From: CAZRXG01 sp964603985
GTDB lineage: Bacteria; Chloroflexota; Anaerolineae; Aggregatilineales; UBA3940
Length of the DNA stretch: 64,000 nt
Assembly (NCBI GenBank): GCA_964603985.1
Contig: CAZRXG010000022.1
Span: 1-64,000 of the forward strand
Direction of reading: 5' to 3'
Shown piece by piece: positions 44,026-52,448 of the stretch; positions within the stretch are counted from its first letter, which is position 1; every line of letters starts with the position of its first letter. A program made the translations under genes and the position numbers. The notes below the pieces were generated by a model that was not told the DNA's origin, made no database searches, and saw only the letters and a list, made by a program, of their open reading frames with translations.

Positions 44026-45267
44026 ATGCGCCCCTTTCCATTATTTTCGCCTTCGCCGTCCGCCTCGTCTGCTTCATCGCTAGACCTTGTGTTTCGCGAG
44101 GACGAGCAAGCCGCGCTGACCCGCTTTCTACAGGCATTGGTGCGTACGCCAAGTCCCTCAACTCAGGAGGGTGATGTGGCGCAACTGGTTCAGGCGGAGC
44201 TGCATGCTGTAGGCGTCGAGGACGTGTCCACCGACCCGGTTGGCAACGTCATCGCGCGCCTGGGGGACGGCGACGGCCCGACGCTCCTGTACGACGCTCA
44301 CATGGACACCGTCGTTGCCACCGACGCTGAATGGCCCTATGACCCGTATGCCGCTCAGATCGTGGACGGCGTTCTGTACGGTCTGGGGGCCTGTGACATG
44401 AAAGGCTCCCTCGCAGCGATGGTCTACGCTGCCGGGCGGCTGGTCGAGGCCCAGATTCCCCTGCACGGCAACCTGGTTCTGGCCTTCGTTGTGCAGGAAG
44501 AGCCGTGCGAGGGCTGTGCGCTCAAAGCGCTGGCCGAAGAAAGCGGCATCCGGCCCGATTGGGTGCTCCTCGGCGAGCCGAGCGACCTGGATGTGATGTG
44601 CGGCCATCGCGGGCGTGTGCTCTTCAAGGTAACTACGCGTGGCAAGAGCAGCCACTCGTCCAGCCCTGAACTGGGGGAGAACGCCATCACGGCAGCAGCG
44701 CGCCTGATCTTCGGCATCGACCTGCTCGCCGCCGACCTGGGGACTGATCCTTTCCTGGGGCCGGGCACGATTGCCGTTACCCATATCGAGAGCAGGGCCG
44801 CCAGCACCAACGCCATCCCCGACGCTTGCGTTTTTTACGTGGATCGACGCCTGACGCTGGGCGAGACGCCCACCCGCGCCCAGGCACAGATCGAGGCCGT
44901 CATTGAACGCGAGGGGCCTGAAGCACAGGTTGAGGTCATTGAGTATCAGGCAACATCGTACACCGGCTACCAGATCCGGGCGCGCGAGGCGTTCAACGCC
45001 TGGGCGCTGGAGGAAGGCCACCCGCTGGTGCAGGCGACCGGTGCGGCTGCCCAGGCTGTGCTGGGGCGTGCCCCTCGCCTGGGCCACTGGAGCTTCTCGA
45101 CCGACGGCGTTTACAGCATGGCCGAAGCTACCATCCCAACCGTCGGCTTTGGGCCGGGCGATCCCAGGTACGTCCACACCTGTCAGGAGCACGTCCGCCT
45201 TGATGACGTGGCGCGGGCCGCTCAGGTTTATGCGCTGCTCGCCGCCATGTTGCTGGGCGAAGCGTAG
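44026..45267 (+). CDS. M20-family metallopeptidase/deacylase (YgeY-like)
   Basis: 413 aa. Metal and catalytic motifs of M20 hydrolases: LYDAHMDTVV (His and Asp), GLGACDMKGSLAAM (bridging Asp), VQEEPCEG (Glu-Glu), LGEPSDLDVMCGHRG, and the late GFGPGDPRYVHTCQEHV with the last His. The dimerisation domain lies around residues 200-310. The wording is close to YgeY-type hydrolases and to ArgE/DapE, which cleave N-acyl amino acids or dipeptides. It starts 1 bp after the previous gene's stop, with GGAG 10 nt upstream, so it may share that transcript. Confidence 0.88.
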   Translation: MRPFPLFSPSPSASSASSLDLVFREDEQAALTRFLQALVRTPSPSTQEGDVAQLVQAELHAVGVEDVSTDPVGNVIARLGDGDGPTLLYDAHMDTVVATDAEWPYDPYAAQIVDGVLYGLGACDMKGSLAAMVYAAGRLVEAQIPLHGNLVLAFVVQEEPCEGCALKALAEESGIRPDWVLLGEPSDLDVMCGHRGRVLFKVTTRGKSSHSSSPELGENAITAAARLIFGIDLLAADLGTDPFLGPGTIAVTHIESRAASTNAIPDACVFYVDRRLTLGETPTRAQAQIEAVIEREGPEAQVEVIEYQATSYTGYQIRAREAFNAWALEEGHPLVQATGAAAQAVLGRAPRLGHWSFSTDGVYSMAEATIPTVGFGPGDPRYVHTCQEHVRLDDVARAAQVYALLAAMLLGEA

Positions 45268-45380
45268 TGTTTTGCGTCCGCATTCATAATGTCGATGGTC
45301 ATACGACAGCTTAAATGCGACCGTAGGGCACGTCCTGCATCTAACCCATTGAGGGAATCAATGATTGATGGAGTGCAGAC

Positions 45381-46049
45381 ATGACCCTGTTAGATGATAA
45401 AACCCGCGAGGGCGTTGTAACACTGCTTTCCGATCTGGCTGACCCGGTCCGGGTACTGGTGTTTACGCAGACGTCCGATTGTCAGTTCTGCGACGAAACC
45501 CGCCAGCTCGTCGAAGAGGTCTCCGACCTGTCCGACCTGATCACGCTCGATGTCTTCGACGCCGCCCAGGATGCCGACCAGGTCGAGGCCTACGGTGTTG
45601 ATAAGTTCCCGGCCATCGTCATCCTGGGCGCTGGTGATCGCGACTACGGCGTCCGCTACTACGGCATCCCGTCCGGCTACGAGTTCACCTCGCTGCTGCA
45701 CGGCCTTCGGGTCGTCTCCGCCGGGCCAGGGGGAACTGGCCTGAGCGAAGAGACGATTACCTACCTGGACGGCCTGGAAACACCGACCCATTTGCAGGTC
45801 TTCATCACGCCGACCTGCTCTTATTGCCCGCGCGCGGTCGTGCTCGCCCACGCAATGGCCGTCGCCAGCGACAAAGTCCGGGCTGACATGGTCGAAGCGA
45901 TGGAGTTCCCTGACCTGGCAAACAGGTACCACGTGATGGGCGTGCCGCGCACCGTCATCAACGAGCGGGAATACGTCGAGGGCGCGGTTCCAGAACCTGT
46001 GTTGCTGGCTCAAATCAGGGTGGCCGTTGCCAGGTCCCGGTTGAGTTGA
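45381..46049 (+). CDS. Protein disulfide oxidoreductase (two thioredoxin folds)
   Basis: 222 aa made of two glutaredoxin/thioredoxin-fold units. Unit 1 has CQFC at residues 34-37, unit 2 has CSYCP at 146-150, with a cis-Pro in each (KFPAIV; GVPRTV). This is the PDO architecture found mainly in archaea and thermophilic bacteria, where it handles intracellular disulfides. No signal peptide. GGAGTG lies 7 nt before the ATG. Citrate synthase follows after 56 bp. Confidence 0.9.
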   Translation: MTLLDDKTREGVVTLLSDLADPVRVLVFTQTSDCQFCDETRQLVEEVSDLSDLITLDVFDAAQDADQVEAYGVDKFPAIVILGAGDRDYGVRYYGIPSGYEFTSLLHGLRVVSAGPGGTGLSEETITYLDGLETPTHLQVFITPTCSYCPRAVVLAHAMAVASDKVRADMVEAMEFPDLANRYHVMGVPRTVINEREYVEGAVPEPVLLAQIRVAVARSRLS

Positions 46050-46105
46050 GAAGGCAACTTGTTTTATTCTATGTCCGCATCGTTGGTTGATAGGGGGATG
46101 TGAGG

Positions 46106-47257
46106 ATGGCACCTGAAGCTCCGTCTACTGCCAAAGGCCTCGAGGGTGTTGTGATTGCACAAACCCAACTGAGTAGCGTGAACGGCACCATTGGTAAGCT
46201 GCAATACTACGGCTACAACATCAAAGACCTGGCGGAAAATGCGCTGTTTGAAGAAGTCGTCTACCTGCTATGGAACCACAAGCTGCCTACGCAGGCTGAA
46301 CTGGACGGCTTCATGGCCGACCTGGCAGCCGACCGTGTCCTGCCGCCTGAATTGCTGAATGTGATGAAGTATTACCCCAGGGATGCTCATCCGATGGGCG
46401 TGTTACGGACGGCGATCTCTACCCTGGGCATTCTTGATCCAGGGGCGGAGGAAACCGGTTCCGGCGGAATTCTGGGCAAGTTTCGCCGTCTGACGTCCAT
46501 CATGGGCACCATCGTCGCCGCCTGGGAGCGCATCCGCAGCGGCCTGGAGCCGGTTGCGCCGCGCGACGACCTGAGCCTGGCGGCCAACTTCCTCTACATG
46601 CTCAGAGATGAAGAGCCTACCGGGACTGAAGTCGACGCTATCAACACCTATCTGGTCATGCTGGCCGATCACGGTATGAACGCCTCGACCTTCTCCGCGC
46701 GCGTCACCACCAGCACCCTGTCCGACATCTACTCGGCGATCACTACGGCCATCGGCACGCTCAAAGGGCCTGCGCACGGCGGCGCCGCCCAGAAGGCGAT
46801 GGAGCAGTTCATGGACATCGGCAGCCCGGACAACGTCGTCCCCTGGTTTGAGGACATGGTGCAGAAGGGCACCCGCATTATGGGCATCGGCCATCGCGTC
46901 TACAAGGTGGAAGACCCGCGCGCTACCATCCTGCGCGACCGTGCGCGCGAACTGGCCGAGAGCAGCGGCGATAGGCTCTGGTTCGATATCGCCTGGCAGC
47001 TCGAGCAGCAGGCGCGCAGTAACGACTATTTCATCCAGCGCGACCTGTACGCCAACGTTGATTACTATTCGGCGGTGGTGCTGTACCAGGTTGGCATCCC
47101 GGTTGACCAGTTCACCTCCCTGTTTGCGATGAGCCGCATTGCCGGGTGGTGTGCCCACATCGGCGAGCAGTGGGCCGACAACCGCCTGATCCGTCCCCGG
47201 GCCGAATACGTTGGCCCGCAGGATCAACCCTGGGTTCCGCTTGGGGAGCGCACGTAA
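46106..47257 (+). CDS. Citrate synthase
   Basis: 383 aa, short hexamer/dimer type (as in archaea and Gram-positives). Condenses oxaloacetate and acetyl-CoA. Catalytic residues appear in ADHGMNASTFSARV (first His), LKGPAHGGA, IMGIGHRVYKVEDPRA (second His) and NVDYYSAVVL (Asp). Start chosen at ATG 46106 after GGATGTGAGG; a GTG six bases earlier is an alternative. Could also act as 2-methylcitrate synthase, which has nearly the same motifs. Followed by a strong terminator. Confidence 0.94.
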   Translation: MAPEAPSTAKGLEGVVIAQTQLSSVNGTIGKLQYYGYNIKDLAENALFEEVVYLLWNHKLPTQAELDGFMADLAADRVLPPELLNVMKYYPRDAHPMGVLRTAISTLGILDPGAEETGSGGILGKFRRLTSIMGTIVAAWERIRSGLEPVAPRDDLSLAANFLYMLRDEEPTGTEVDAINTYLVMLADHGMNASTFSARVTTSTLSDIYSAITTAIGTLKGPAHGGAAQKAMEQFMDIGSPDNVVPWFEDMVQKGTRIMGIGHRVYKVEDPRATILRDRARELAESSGDRLWFDIAWQLEQQARSNDYFIQRDLYANVDYYSAVVLYQVGIPVDQFTSLFAMSRIAGWCAHIGEQWADNRLIRPRAEYVGPQDQPWVPLGERT

Positions 47258-47288
47258 TCGTCCCCCGTGTCCCGTTTGCTGCCCTCAG

Positions 47289-47323
47289 ACGCCTGTGAGC
47301 GAGCATCACAGGCGTTTTTCTTT
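47289..47323 (+). terminator. Intrinsic terminator after citrate synthase
   Basis: Perfect 10-bp stem ACGCCTGTGA (47289-47298) / TCACAGGCGT (47306-47315), 7-nt loop, then TTTTCTTT. Confidence 0.93.
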
Positions 47324-47401
47324 GCGTTTCCCGCTGGAACGGCTACACTTTGGCAGGAAATCGGGTTTATAACGCTGACAGTACACAGCAGACTGACTAC
47401 C

Positions 47402-48268
47402 ATGGCACCACTCCCTTCACCCCAACGCCTGACGCCCGCCGATCACCGGCAGGTGGTGGAGTTGTTCCAGCGGACGTCACGCCAGCACCTTCATCTGGAC
47501 TGGCGCAGTTTGCACCAGTGGCTCCCGCATCCCGACCTGCGTTGCTGGGTGGTGCAGCAGGACGGCGTTGTCAAGTCGCTGCTCGGCGCGACGATCCACG
47601 CCGCTCAGGGAGATCCCCCTTCGGCCGTCGCCTGGCTGCGCATGGCGCTGCCTGCGCCGTTTAACGCCCGACCGGCCCTCAATGCGTTATGGGAGGCGCT
47701 GTACCACGACCTGCGGTCCGCCGCCGTCGAGCGGGTCGCATTGCTGGCCCTGTCCCCCTGGATCGAACCGGCGGTGGGGAGGTGGGGCTTTGAGCGCACC
47801 AATGCCGTCATTTCCATGCGCCGCACCGGCGGGATGATCCCACCGCCGCCGTCCGCGCCGCTGCTCATTCGCGATGCCTCCAACGCCGATCTGGACGTTA
47901 TTGCCCACATCGACGCACAGGCGTTTGCCCCATTGTGGCGGTACAGTCGCGGGACGCTGTCCGTGGCCTTTTCCCACGCGGCGACCGTCACCGTGCTGGA
48001 AGACGACGAGCGCACCCTGGGTTACCAGCTTAGCACCCGCTACGCCGGTAATGGGCACCTGGCGCGTCTGGCGGTCGTCCCTGAGGCACAGGGACGCGGG
48101 TTGGGCGGTCTGCTCATCGGCGGGATGGTGCGCTTCTTTGAGGCGCGCGGTGTCAACACCATCACGGTGAATACCCAGGCGGATAACGCATACTCCCGCC
48201 ATCTGTATGCGCGCCTGGGATTCAAGCTGGTCGATCACAGCGTCGCAGTGTGGACACTGGACCTGTAG
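47402..48268 (+). CDS. GNAT-family N-acetyltransferase
   Basis: 288 aa. The C-terminal half is a GNAT domain: LARLAVVPEAQGRGLGGLLIGGMVRFF is the acetyl-CoA pyrophosphate loop (Q/RxxGxG/A), followed by ITVNTQADNAYSRHLYARLGFK, as in RimI-like enzymes. The N-terminal 150 residues look like a second, degenerate GNAT fold (TPADHRQVVELFQRTSRQ). Start at ATG 47402; the frame is open further upstream across the terminator, which argues against a longer protein. Substrate unknown. Confidence 0.85.
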   Translation: MAPLPSPQRLTPADHRQVVELFQRTSRQHLHLDWRSLHQWLPHPDLRCWVVQQDGVVKSLLGATIHAAQGDPPSAVAWLRMALPAPFNARPALNALWEALYHDLRSAAVERVALLALSPWIEPAVGRWGFERTNAVISMRRTGGMIPPPPSAPLLIRDASNADLDVIAHIDAQAFAPLWRYSRGTLSVAFSHAATVTVLEDDERTLGYQLSTRYAGNGHLARLAVVPEAQGRGLGGLLIGGMVRFFEARGVNTITVNTQADNAYSRHLYARLGFKLVDHSVAVWTLDL

Positions 48269-48330
48269 ATCCGGGAGTGTGGGGGACCATGTGGGGGTGA
48301 GACCCCATACCCGGCAGCGTTTATCTCCGG

Positions 48331-48336
48331 TATAAT
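48331..48336 (+). promoter_or_regulatory. -10 element upstream of the ECF sigma gene
   Basis: Consensus TATAAT, 112 bp before the chosen start codon. No clear -35 for sigma-70 is seen, so the true promoter type is uncertain. Confidence 0.4.
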
Positions 48337-48447
48337 GCGTGTGTAGGCAGTTTTCTACCTGTTCGGTCTGAGCCGGGTAATCCTGAGTATGTGTTAGCAG
48401 TGCCTCGTCGTTGTAACGCCGGGCCACTTATTCCGTTCCATAAGCAG

Positions 48448-49011
48448 ATGCTCCAGAGATCAAAACCTGAACACGACAGCAACGAAGAGGAGATGCTTGT
48501 TCGTTGCGCTATCGAAGGTGATGCCGACGCGTTCGGGGTCCTGTATACAAGACATCTGGATGCCATCTACCGATACGTTTACTTCCGCGTCGGCAGTGTG
48601 TCGGAGGCTGAGGATCTGACGGAAGAAGTGTTTACCAGAGCGTGGGAGGCAATGCCGAGGTACCGGCTGATGCAGTACCCCTTCAAGAGTTGGTTGTACC
48701 GCATTGCGCACAATCTGGTGGCCGACTACCACCGTAAGCGAAAACCACTCCCCCTTCCCGACCCCGACCTGTACAGTGGCAAGGCCACCTCTCCTGGAAC
48801 CGAGAAGAGGGTCGAGCATGAGCAGGACGTAGCAGCGCTGGCTACCGCTGTGCAGAGATTGAACGGTGTGGAGCAAGAGGTCATCATTCTGCGCTTTGTT
48901 GAGGGCCTGTCACACCGGGAAGTGGCGGAGATCATCGGCAAGAGCGAAGGGGCCTCCCGCACGATACAACACCGGGCTTTGGCCAGGCTCGGTGAATACC
49001 TGAGGCTTTGA
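48448..49011 (+). CDS. ECF-type RNA polymerase sigma factor
   Basis: 187 aa. Sigma region 2 is DADAFGVLYTRHLDAIYRYVYFRVGSVSEAEDLTEEVFTRAWEAM with the core-binding and -10 recognition residues, then PFKSWLYRIAHNLVADYHRKRK. Region 4 is the helix-turn-helix LNGVEQEVIILRFVEGLSHREVAEIIGKSEGASRTIQHRALARL. A short variable linker lies between. The start is uncertain: GTG 48391 and ATG 48493 are alternatives. The next gene, 9 bp later, encodes a membrane protein that should be its partner or anti-sigma factor. Confidence 0.9.
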   Translation: MLQRSKPEHDSNEEEMLVRCAIEGDADAFGVLYTRHLDAIYRYVYFRVGSVSEAEDLTEEVFTRAWEAMPRYRLMQYPFKSWLYRIAHNLVADYHRKRKPLPLPDPDLYSGKATSPGTEKRVEHEQDVAALATAVQRLNGVEQEVIILRFVEGLSHREVAEIIGKSEGASRTIQHRALARLGEYLRL

Positions 49012-49020
49012 ACCGGACTC

Positions 49021-50354
49021 ATGTCTGAACATTTGAGCGATTTGGATACTATCCTCGACCGGTGTCTTGACGCCATCGAGACACGGGGCCTGTCGGTTGA
49101 GGATTGCCTGGCGCAGTACCCATCGTACCGCGAACATCTGGAGCCTCTCCTGTGGACGGCTGAGCGCCTGCGCCGTGCTCGCGCTGTACGGCCGTCTGCA
49201 GCGTTCCGGCAGCAGGCTTCCGCGCGCCTGCGGGCCCGTTTGCAGCACAGTCGCCGCCCACCTTCCCGGTCGGCGGTGAGGGTGTCTTCCTCGCGGTGGC
49301 CCGCGTTTCCCTACAGACGCTGGCGGTTCGCGCCCCGGGCGGTTGTGGTGGCTGTGCTCGTGACCCTGGCTCTGGGCGCGACGGGGGTGGCCTACGCTGC
49401 CGACGACTCGCTGCCGGGGGATCCCCTCTACGGCGTAGACCGGGCCGTAGAGCAGGTTCGCCTTGACATGGCCTCCCCGGAGAAGGCCGTCACCCTCCGC
49501 CTGGAGTTCGCCGGTGAGCGCCTGCTGGAGGCCGAAGAGCTGGCAGCCAGGGGCGATACCACTCATCTTGAAGAAGCTCTGGATAACTATGATCAACTCG
49601 TCTCGGAAGTAGCGCGGATGGTTGACTCAGGCGAGATCGCAGACGACGCAGCCCTGGCGGCACTGGTGGATGACACACTTTCAACCCATCAGATCCAATT
49701 GACCACCCTGCTGGAAAAAGTCCCTGAACAGGCCCAGGACGGCATCACGAAGGCCATTGAGGCCTCTCAAAACGGGGTGGAGCGCGCGATGGAGGCTGTC
49801 CAGTGCGGTGGTAAGCCGGAAGACACGCCCGGCGGAAAGCCCGAAGACGAGCCTGGGGACGAGACTGAGGACAAGTCCACTGGCAAACCCGAAGACACAC
49901 CCGGCGGGAAGCCTGAAGACNNNNNNNNNNNNNNNNNNNNNNNNNNNNNNNNNNNNNNNNNNNNNNNNNNNNNNNNNNNNNNNNNNNNNNNNNNNNNNNN
50001 NNNNNNNNNNNNNNNNNNNNTGAGGACAAGTCCACTGGCAAACCCGAAGACACACCCGGCGGGAAGCCTGAAGACAAGCAAGACAACAAATCCGAGGACG
50101 AGCTTGAGGACGAGCCGGAGGACAAATCCGGCGGTCAGTCTGAGGACGAGCAGGACGACAAATCCAAGGACAAAGACAAGGACAAGTCCAAAGACAAGTC
50201 TGACGATAAATCCAAAGCCACACCGTCGGGCCAGTCCGAAGACCCCTCTGACGAGGAGCTTGGGCCCACACCCACACCCAGCAGTGAGGCCACGGACAAG
50301 GACAAGAAAGACAAGAAGGACAAGAAAGACAAGAAGGATAAGAAAGACAAATAA
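49021..50354 (+). CDS. DUF5667 membrane protein with K/E/D repeat tail (contains gap)
   Basis: About 392 aa if the gap is closed over its 55-bp duplication, which restores one reading frame. Residues 1-70 form a helical cytoplasmic domain (LDTILDRCLDAIETRGLSVEDCL), likely anti-sigma-like. A TM helix (about 105-127) precedes the DUF5667 domain, starting DDSLPGDPLYGVDRAVEQVRLDM. The tail has KPEDTPGGKPED repeats, then Asp/Lys-rich runs ending in repeated KKDKKD. As laid out, the frame changes by 2 across the N run. The short spacing to the ECF gene implies a regulatory pair. An extracytoplasmic charged tail of this type suggests cation or wall binding, by inference. Confidence 0.8.
49866..50075 (+). 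repeat. 55-bp exact duplication flanking an assembly gap
   Basis: The 55 bases 49866-49920 are identical to 50021-50075, and the copies abut the 100-N run on both sides. Within the unit the coding repeat KPEDTPGGKPED is encoded. Joining the copies keeps the gene in frame. Confidence 0.9.
49921..50020. other. Assembly gap (100 N)
   Basis: Exactly 100 undetermined bases, the conventional placeholder for a scaffold gap of unknown size, inside a repetitive coding region. Confidence 0.98.
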
Positions 50355-50394
50355 TCCTGGGTACCGTGCCTGGGACTGCTGCCCGGAGGCGGCG

Positions 50395-51588
50395 TTAGTA
50401 TACGGGCAGGCTGGGGTCGACCTGCCTGGCCCACGCGTTGATACCCCCTGCCATGTTCTTCAGCCGTGTGTACCCGTGTTCGCGGAGCATCTGCACCACA
50501 TCGGCGCTGCGTCCACCCATCTTGCAGTAGACCACGATCTCGCGTGCCGTGTCCAACTCACCCAGATGTTCAAGGATCTCGTCCTTGGGGATGTGGTGCG
50601 TGGCGACCGGGATGTCCGAGATCTCCCACTCGTGCGGGTCACGCACGTCCAGCAGGATGAAATCCTCTCCCCTGTCGAGCTTGGCTTTCACCTCCTGCAC
50701 GCTGATGGCCGGTACCAGCCCCTCCGCTTCGCTGTGAAACTCGCTCCGGTCGTGCCCCGGCATCCCGCAGAACTGCTCGTAGTCGATCAGTTTTGTTAGC
50801 GTCGGGTGCTCGCCGCACACCGGGCAGTCCGGGTTCTTACGCAGCTTGACGAAGTCAAAAGTCATGTGCAGTGCGTCGTAGAGCAGCAGCCGCCCGATCA
50901 GCGTCTCGCCGATCCCCACGAGCAGTTTGATCGCCTCCGTCGCCTGGATCGCCCCGATGACGCCCGGCAGGACGCCCAGCACGCCCCCCTCGGCGCAGCT
51001 TGGCACCAGCCCCGGTGGGGGCGGTTCCGGGAACAGGCACCGGTAGCAGGGCCCTTCCCTGGCGTAGAACACGCTCGCCTGTCCTTCGAAGCGGAAGATG
51101 CTGCCGTACACGTTCGGCTTGCCGAGCAGCACACACGCATCGTTGATCAGGTAACGTGTTGGGAAGTTGTCCGTCCCGTCGATGATAACGTCGTATGGCC
51201 CCAGGATGTCGAGCGCGTTGTCTGAGGTCAGCGGCGTGCTGTAAGTGTCAACCCGGATGTGCGGGTTGATGTCCAGCATCGTCTCTTTGGCGCTCTCCAG
51301 CTTGGGCCGCCCGATGTCCTTTGTGCCGTGTATCACCTGCCGTTGCAGGTTCGATGCGTCCACCACGTCGTAGTCCACCAGCCCAATGCGCCCGACGCCC
51401 ACCGCCGCCAGGTACATCGCCAGCGGCGAGCCGAGCCCGCCCGTGCCAATCAGCAGGGCGCTCGCCGCCTTGAGCTTGCGCTGCCCTTTCATGCCCACTT
51501 CCGGCATGATCAGGTGGCGGCTGTAGCGCCTGATCTCATCGTGGCTCAGGTCAATCGCCTCGGCGGCGCTCCGGTCTACAAGGCCCAT
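50395..51588 (-). CDS. ThiF/MoeB adenylyltransferase with rhodanese domain (MoeZ-like)
   Basis: 397 aa. N-terminal E1-like domain: YSRHLIMPEVGMKGQRKL, nucleotide loop ASALLIGTGGLGSPLAMYLAAVGVG, VDYDVVDASNLQRQ, zinc ligands CYRC and CPVCGEH. The C-terminal rhodanese domain has the active Cys in VVYCKMGGRSADV. It adenylates the Gly-Gly end of a small sulfur carrier and passes sulfur to it as a thiocarboxylate. Start ATG 51588 (GGAG upstream). It is the last gene of the cysM-mec-cysO run, 127 bp after the carrier gene. Confidence 0.92.
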   Translation of the reverse strand: MGLVDRSAAEAIDLSHDEIRRYSRHLIMPEVGMKGQRKLKAASALLIGTGGLGSPLAMYLAAVGVGRIGLVDYDVVDASNLQRQVIHGTKDIGRPKLESAKETMLDINPHIRVDTYSTPLTSDNALDILGPYDVIIDGTDNFPTRYLINDACVLLGKPNVYGSIFRFEGQASVFYAREGPCYRCLFPEPPPPGLVPSCAEGGVLGVLPGVIGAIQATEAIKLLVGIGETLIGRLLLYDALHMTFDFVKLRKNPDCPVCGEHPTLTKLIDYEQFCGMPGHDRSEFHSEAEGLVPAISVQEVKAKLDRGEDFILLDVRDPHEWEISDIPVATHHIPKDEILEHLGELDTAREIVVYCKMGGRSADVVQMLREHGYTRLKNMAGGINAWARQVDPSLPVY

Positions 51589-51715
51589 AACAACCCATCT
51601 CCTCTGAAAACAATGTCTTGTGGGGCGGTTCATCAACTGCCCCTTTGCGACCGATCCCAGTATACCCCCGATTCAATGCCGCTATTTACCCTCCCAATAC
51701 CAACGGACCGAAGCC

Positions 51716-51985
51716 TCACCCACCCGCAATCGACGGGATGATCAGCAGTTGATCCCCCTCCGCTATCGGTGTCTCGACTCCGTTCAGGTAGCGGATGTCC
51801 TCCTCGCCCAGAAAGACGTTGACGAAGCTCCGCAGCTTCCCGTCATTGAACAGGTGCGGCTCCAGGCCGGGGAACTGGCGCGTCAGGTCGCTCAGCGCCT
51901 CCCCGACCGTCCGCCCTTTCACCGAAACGTACTCGCTGTCCCTCGTGTAGGGGCGCAGCGGTGATGGTATGCGTATCTTTGCCAT
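51716..51985 (-). CDS. MoaD/ThiS-family sulfur-carrier protein (CysO-like)
   Basis: 89 aa ubiquitin-like fold ending in the required Gly-Gly (IIPSIAGG). The beta-grasp core shows VGEALSDLTRQFPGLEPHLF and VNVFLGEEDIRYLNGVETPIAEGDQLLII. As a C-terminal thiocarboxylate it donates sulfide. With cysteine synthase and a JAMM protease directly upstream, a CysO role in cysteine synthesis is more likely than molybdopterin synthesis, though the latter is not excluded. AAGGAG lies about 12 nt upstream. Confidence 0.92.
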   Translation of the reverse strand: MAKIRIPSPLRPYTRDSEYVSVKGRTVGEALSDLTRQFPGLEPHLFNDGKLRSFVNVFLGEEDIRYLNGVETPIAEGDQLLIIPSIAGG

Positions 51986-52015
51986 GTCTCGATTGTAACT
52001 CCTTGCGATGTGTCC

Positions 52016-52441
52016 TTATCTGGTTTTCAGTAAATCCTCGGCAAATGCCGTCCGGTCCTCGCGCAAACTCCACGCCCGCGTCACCCGGGCTTTTCCCTCT
52101 CTCACCGACGTGATCAGGTAGCTGAAGTTCGGCCACGCATGTTCCCGGTCGAACTCGCTGGGTTGCGCCGGGTGGTCGGGATGCGAGTGAAACACTCCCA
52201 CCAGGTCCAGTCCTCGCCGCGCCGCCTCAAGCTCGGCCTGCATGAAGTCCTGCGGGCCGAGTTCGTACCGGTTATGCTGCGCCCCGGCTTCGCGTCTGTT
52301 CTCCACCGGAAGCAGCGCCTCGACGCTCACCGTCTTACCGTTTCGCCGTCCCAGCATAAAGCCCGCCCCCTCATTGGGGTATGTGGCCTCGCCGTGCGCT
52401 TCGATGGCCCGCAGATGCTCCGCGCTCAGGGTTATCTTCAT
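52016..52441 (-). CDS. JAMM/Mov34 metalloprotease (Mec-like)
   Basis: 141 aa. The zinc protease motif is complete: Glu24 in NEGAGFMLG, then HSHPDHPAQPSEFD with His85, His87 and Asp98 (HxHx10D) and Ser95. In the mycobacterial pathway, Mec removes newly made cysteine from the CysO C-terminus; the gene order here matches. The ribosome binding site lies in the end of the upstream cysM gene; spacing between the two is 7 bp. Confidence 0.93.
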   Translation of the reverse strand: MKITLSAEHLRAIEAHGEATYPNEGAGFMLGRRNGKTVSVEALLPVENRREAGAQHNRYELGPQDFMQAELEAARRGLDLVGVFHSHPDHPAQPSEFDREHAWPNFSYLITSVREGKARVTRAWSLREDRTAFAEDLLKTR

Positions 52442-52448
52442 TGTACGT

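Noticed and set aside
49866..50075. Frameshift or pseudogene in the DUF5667 gene
   Set aside because: The frame change arises only from the arbitrary 100-N gap; collapsing the 55-bp duplication restores one open frame.
49866..50075. Direct repeats of a mobile element or CRISPR
   Set aside because: The repeats are coding, in frame and abut the assembly gap exactly; no spacers or transposase are present.
51716..51985. Molybdopterin synthase small subunit (MoaD) as the first-choice call
   Set aside because: No moaE or other cofactor genes nearby; linkage to cysteine synthase and the JAMM protease favours a CysO role.
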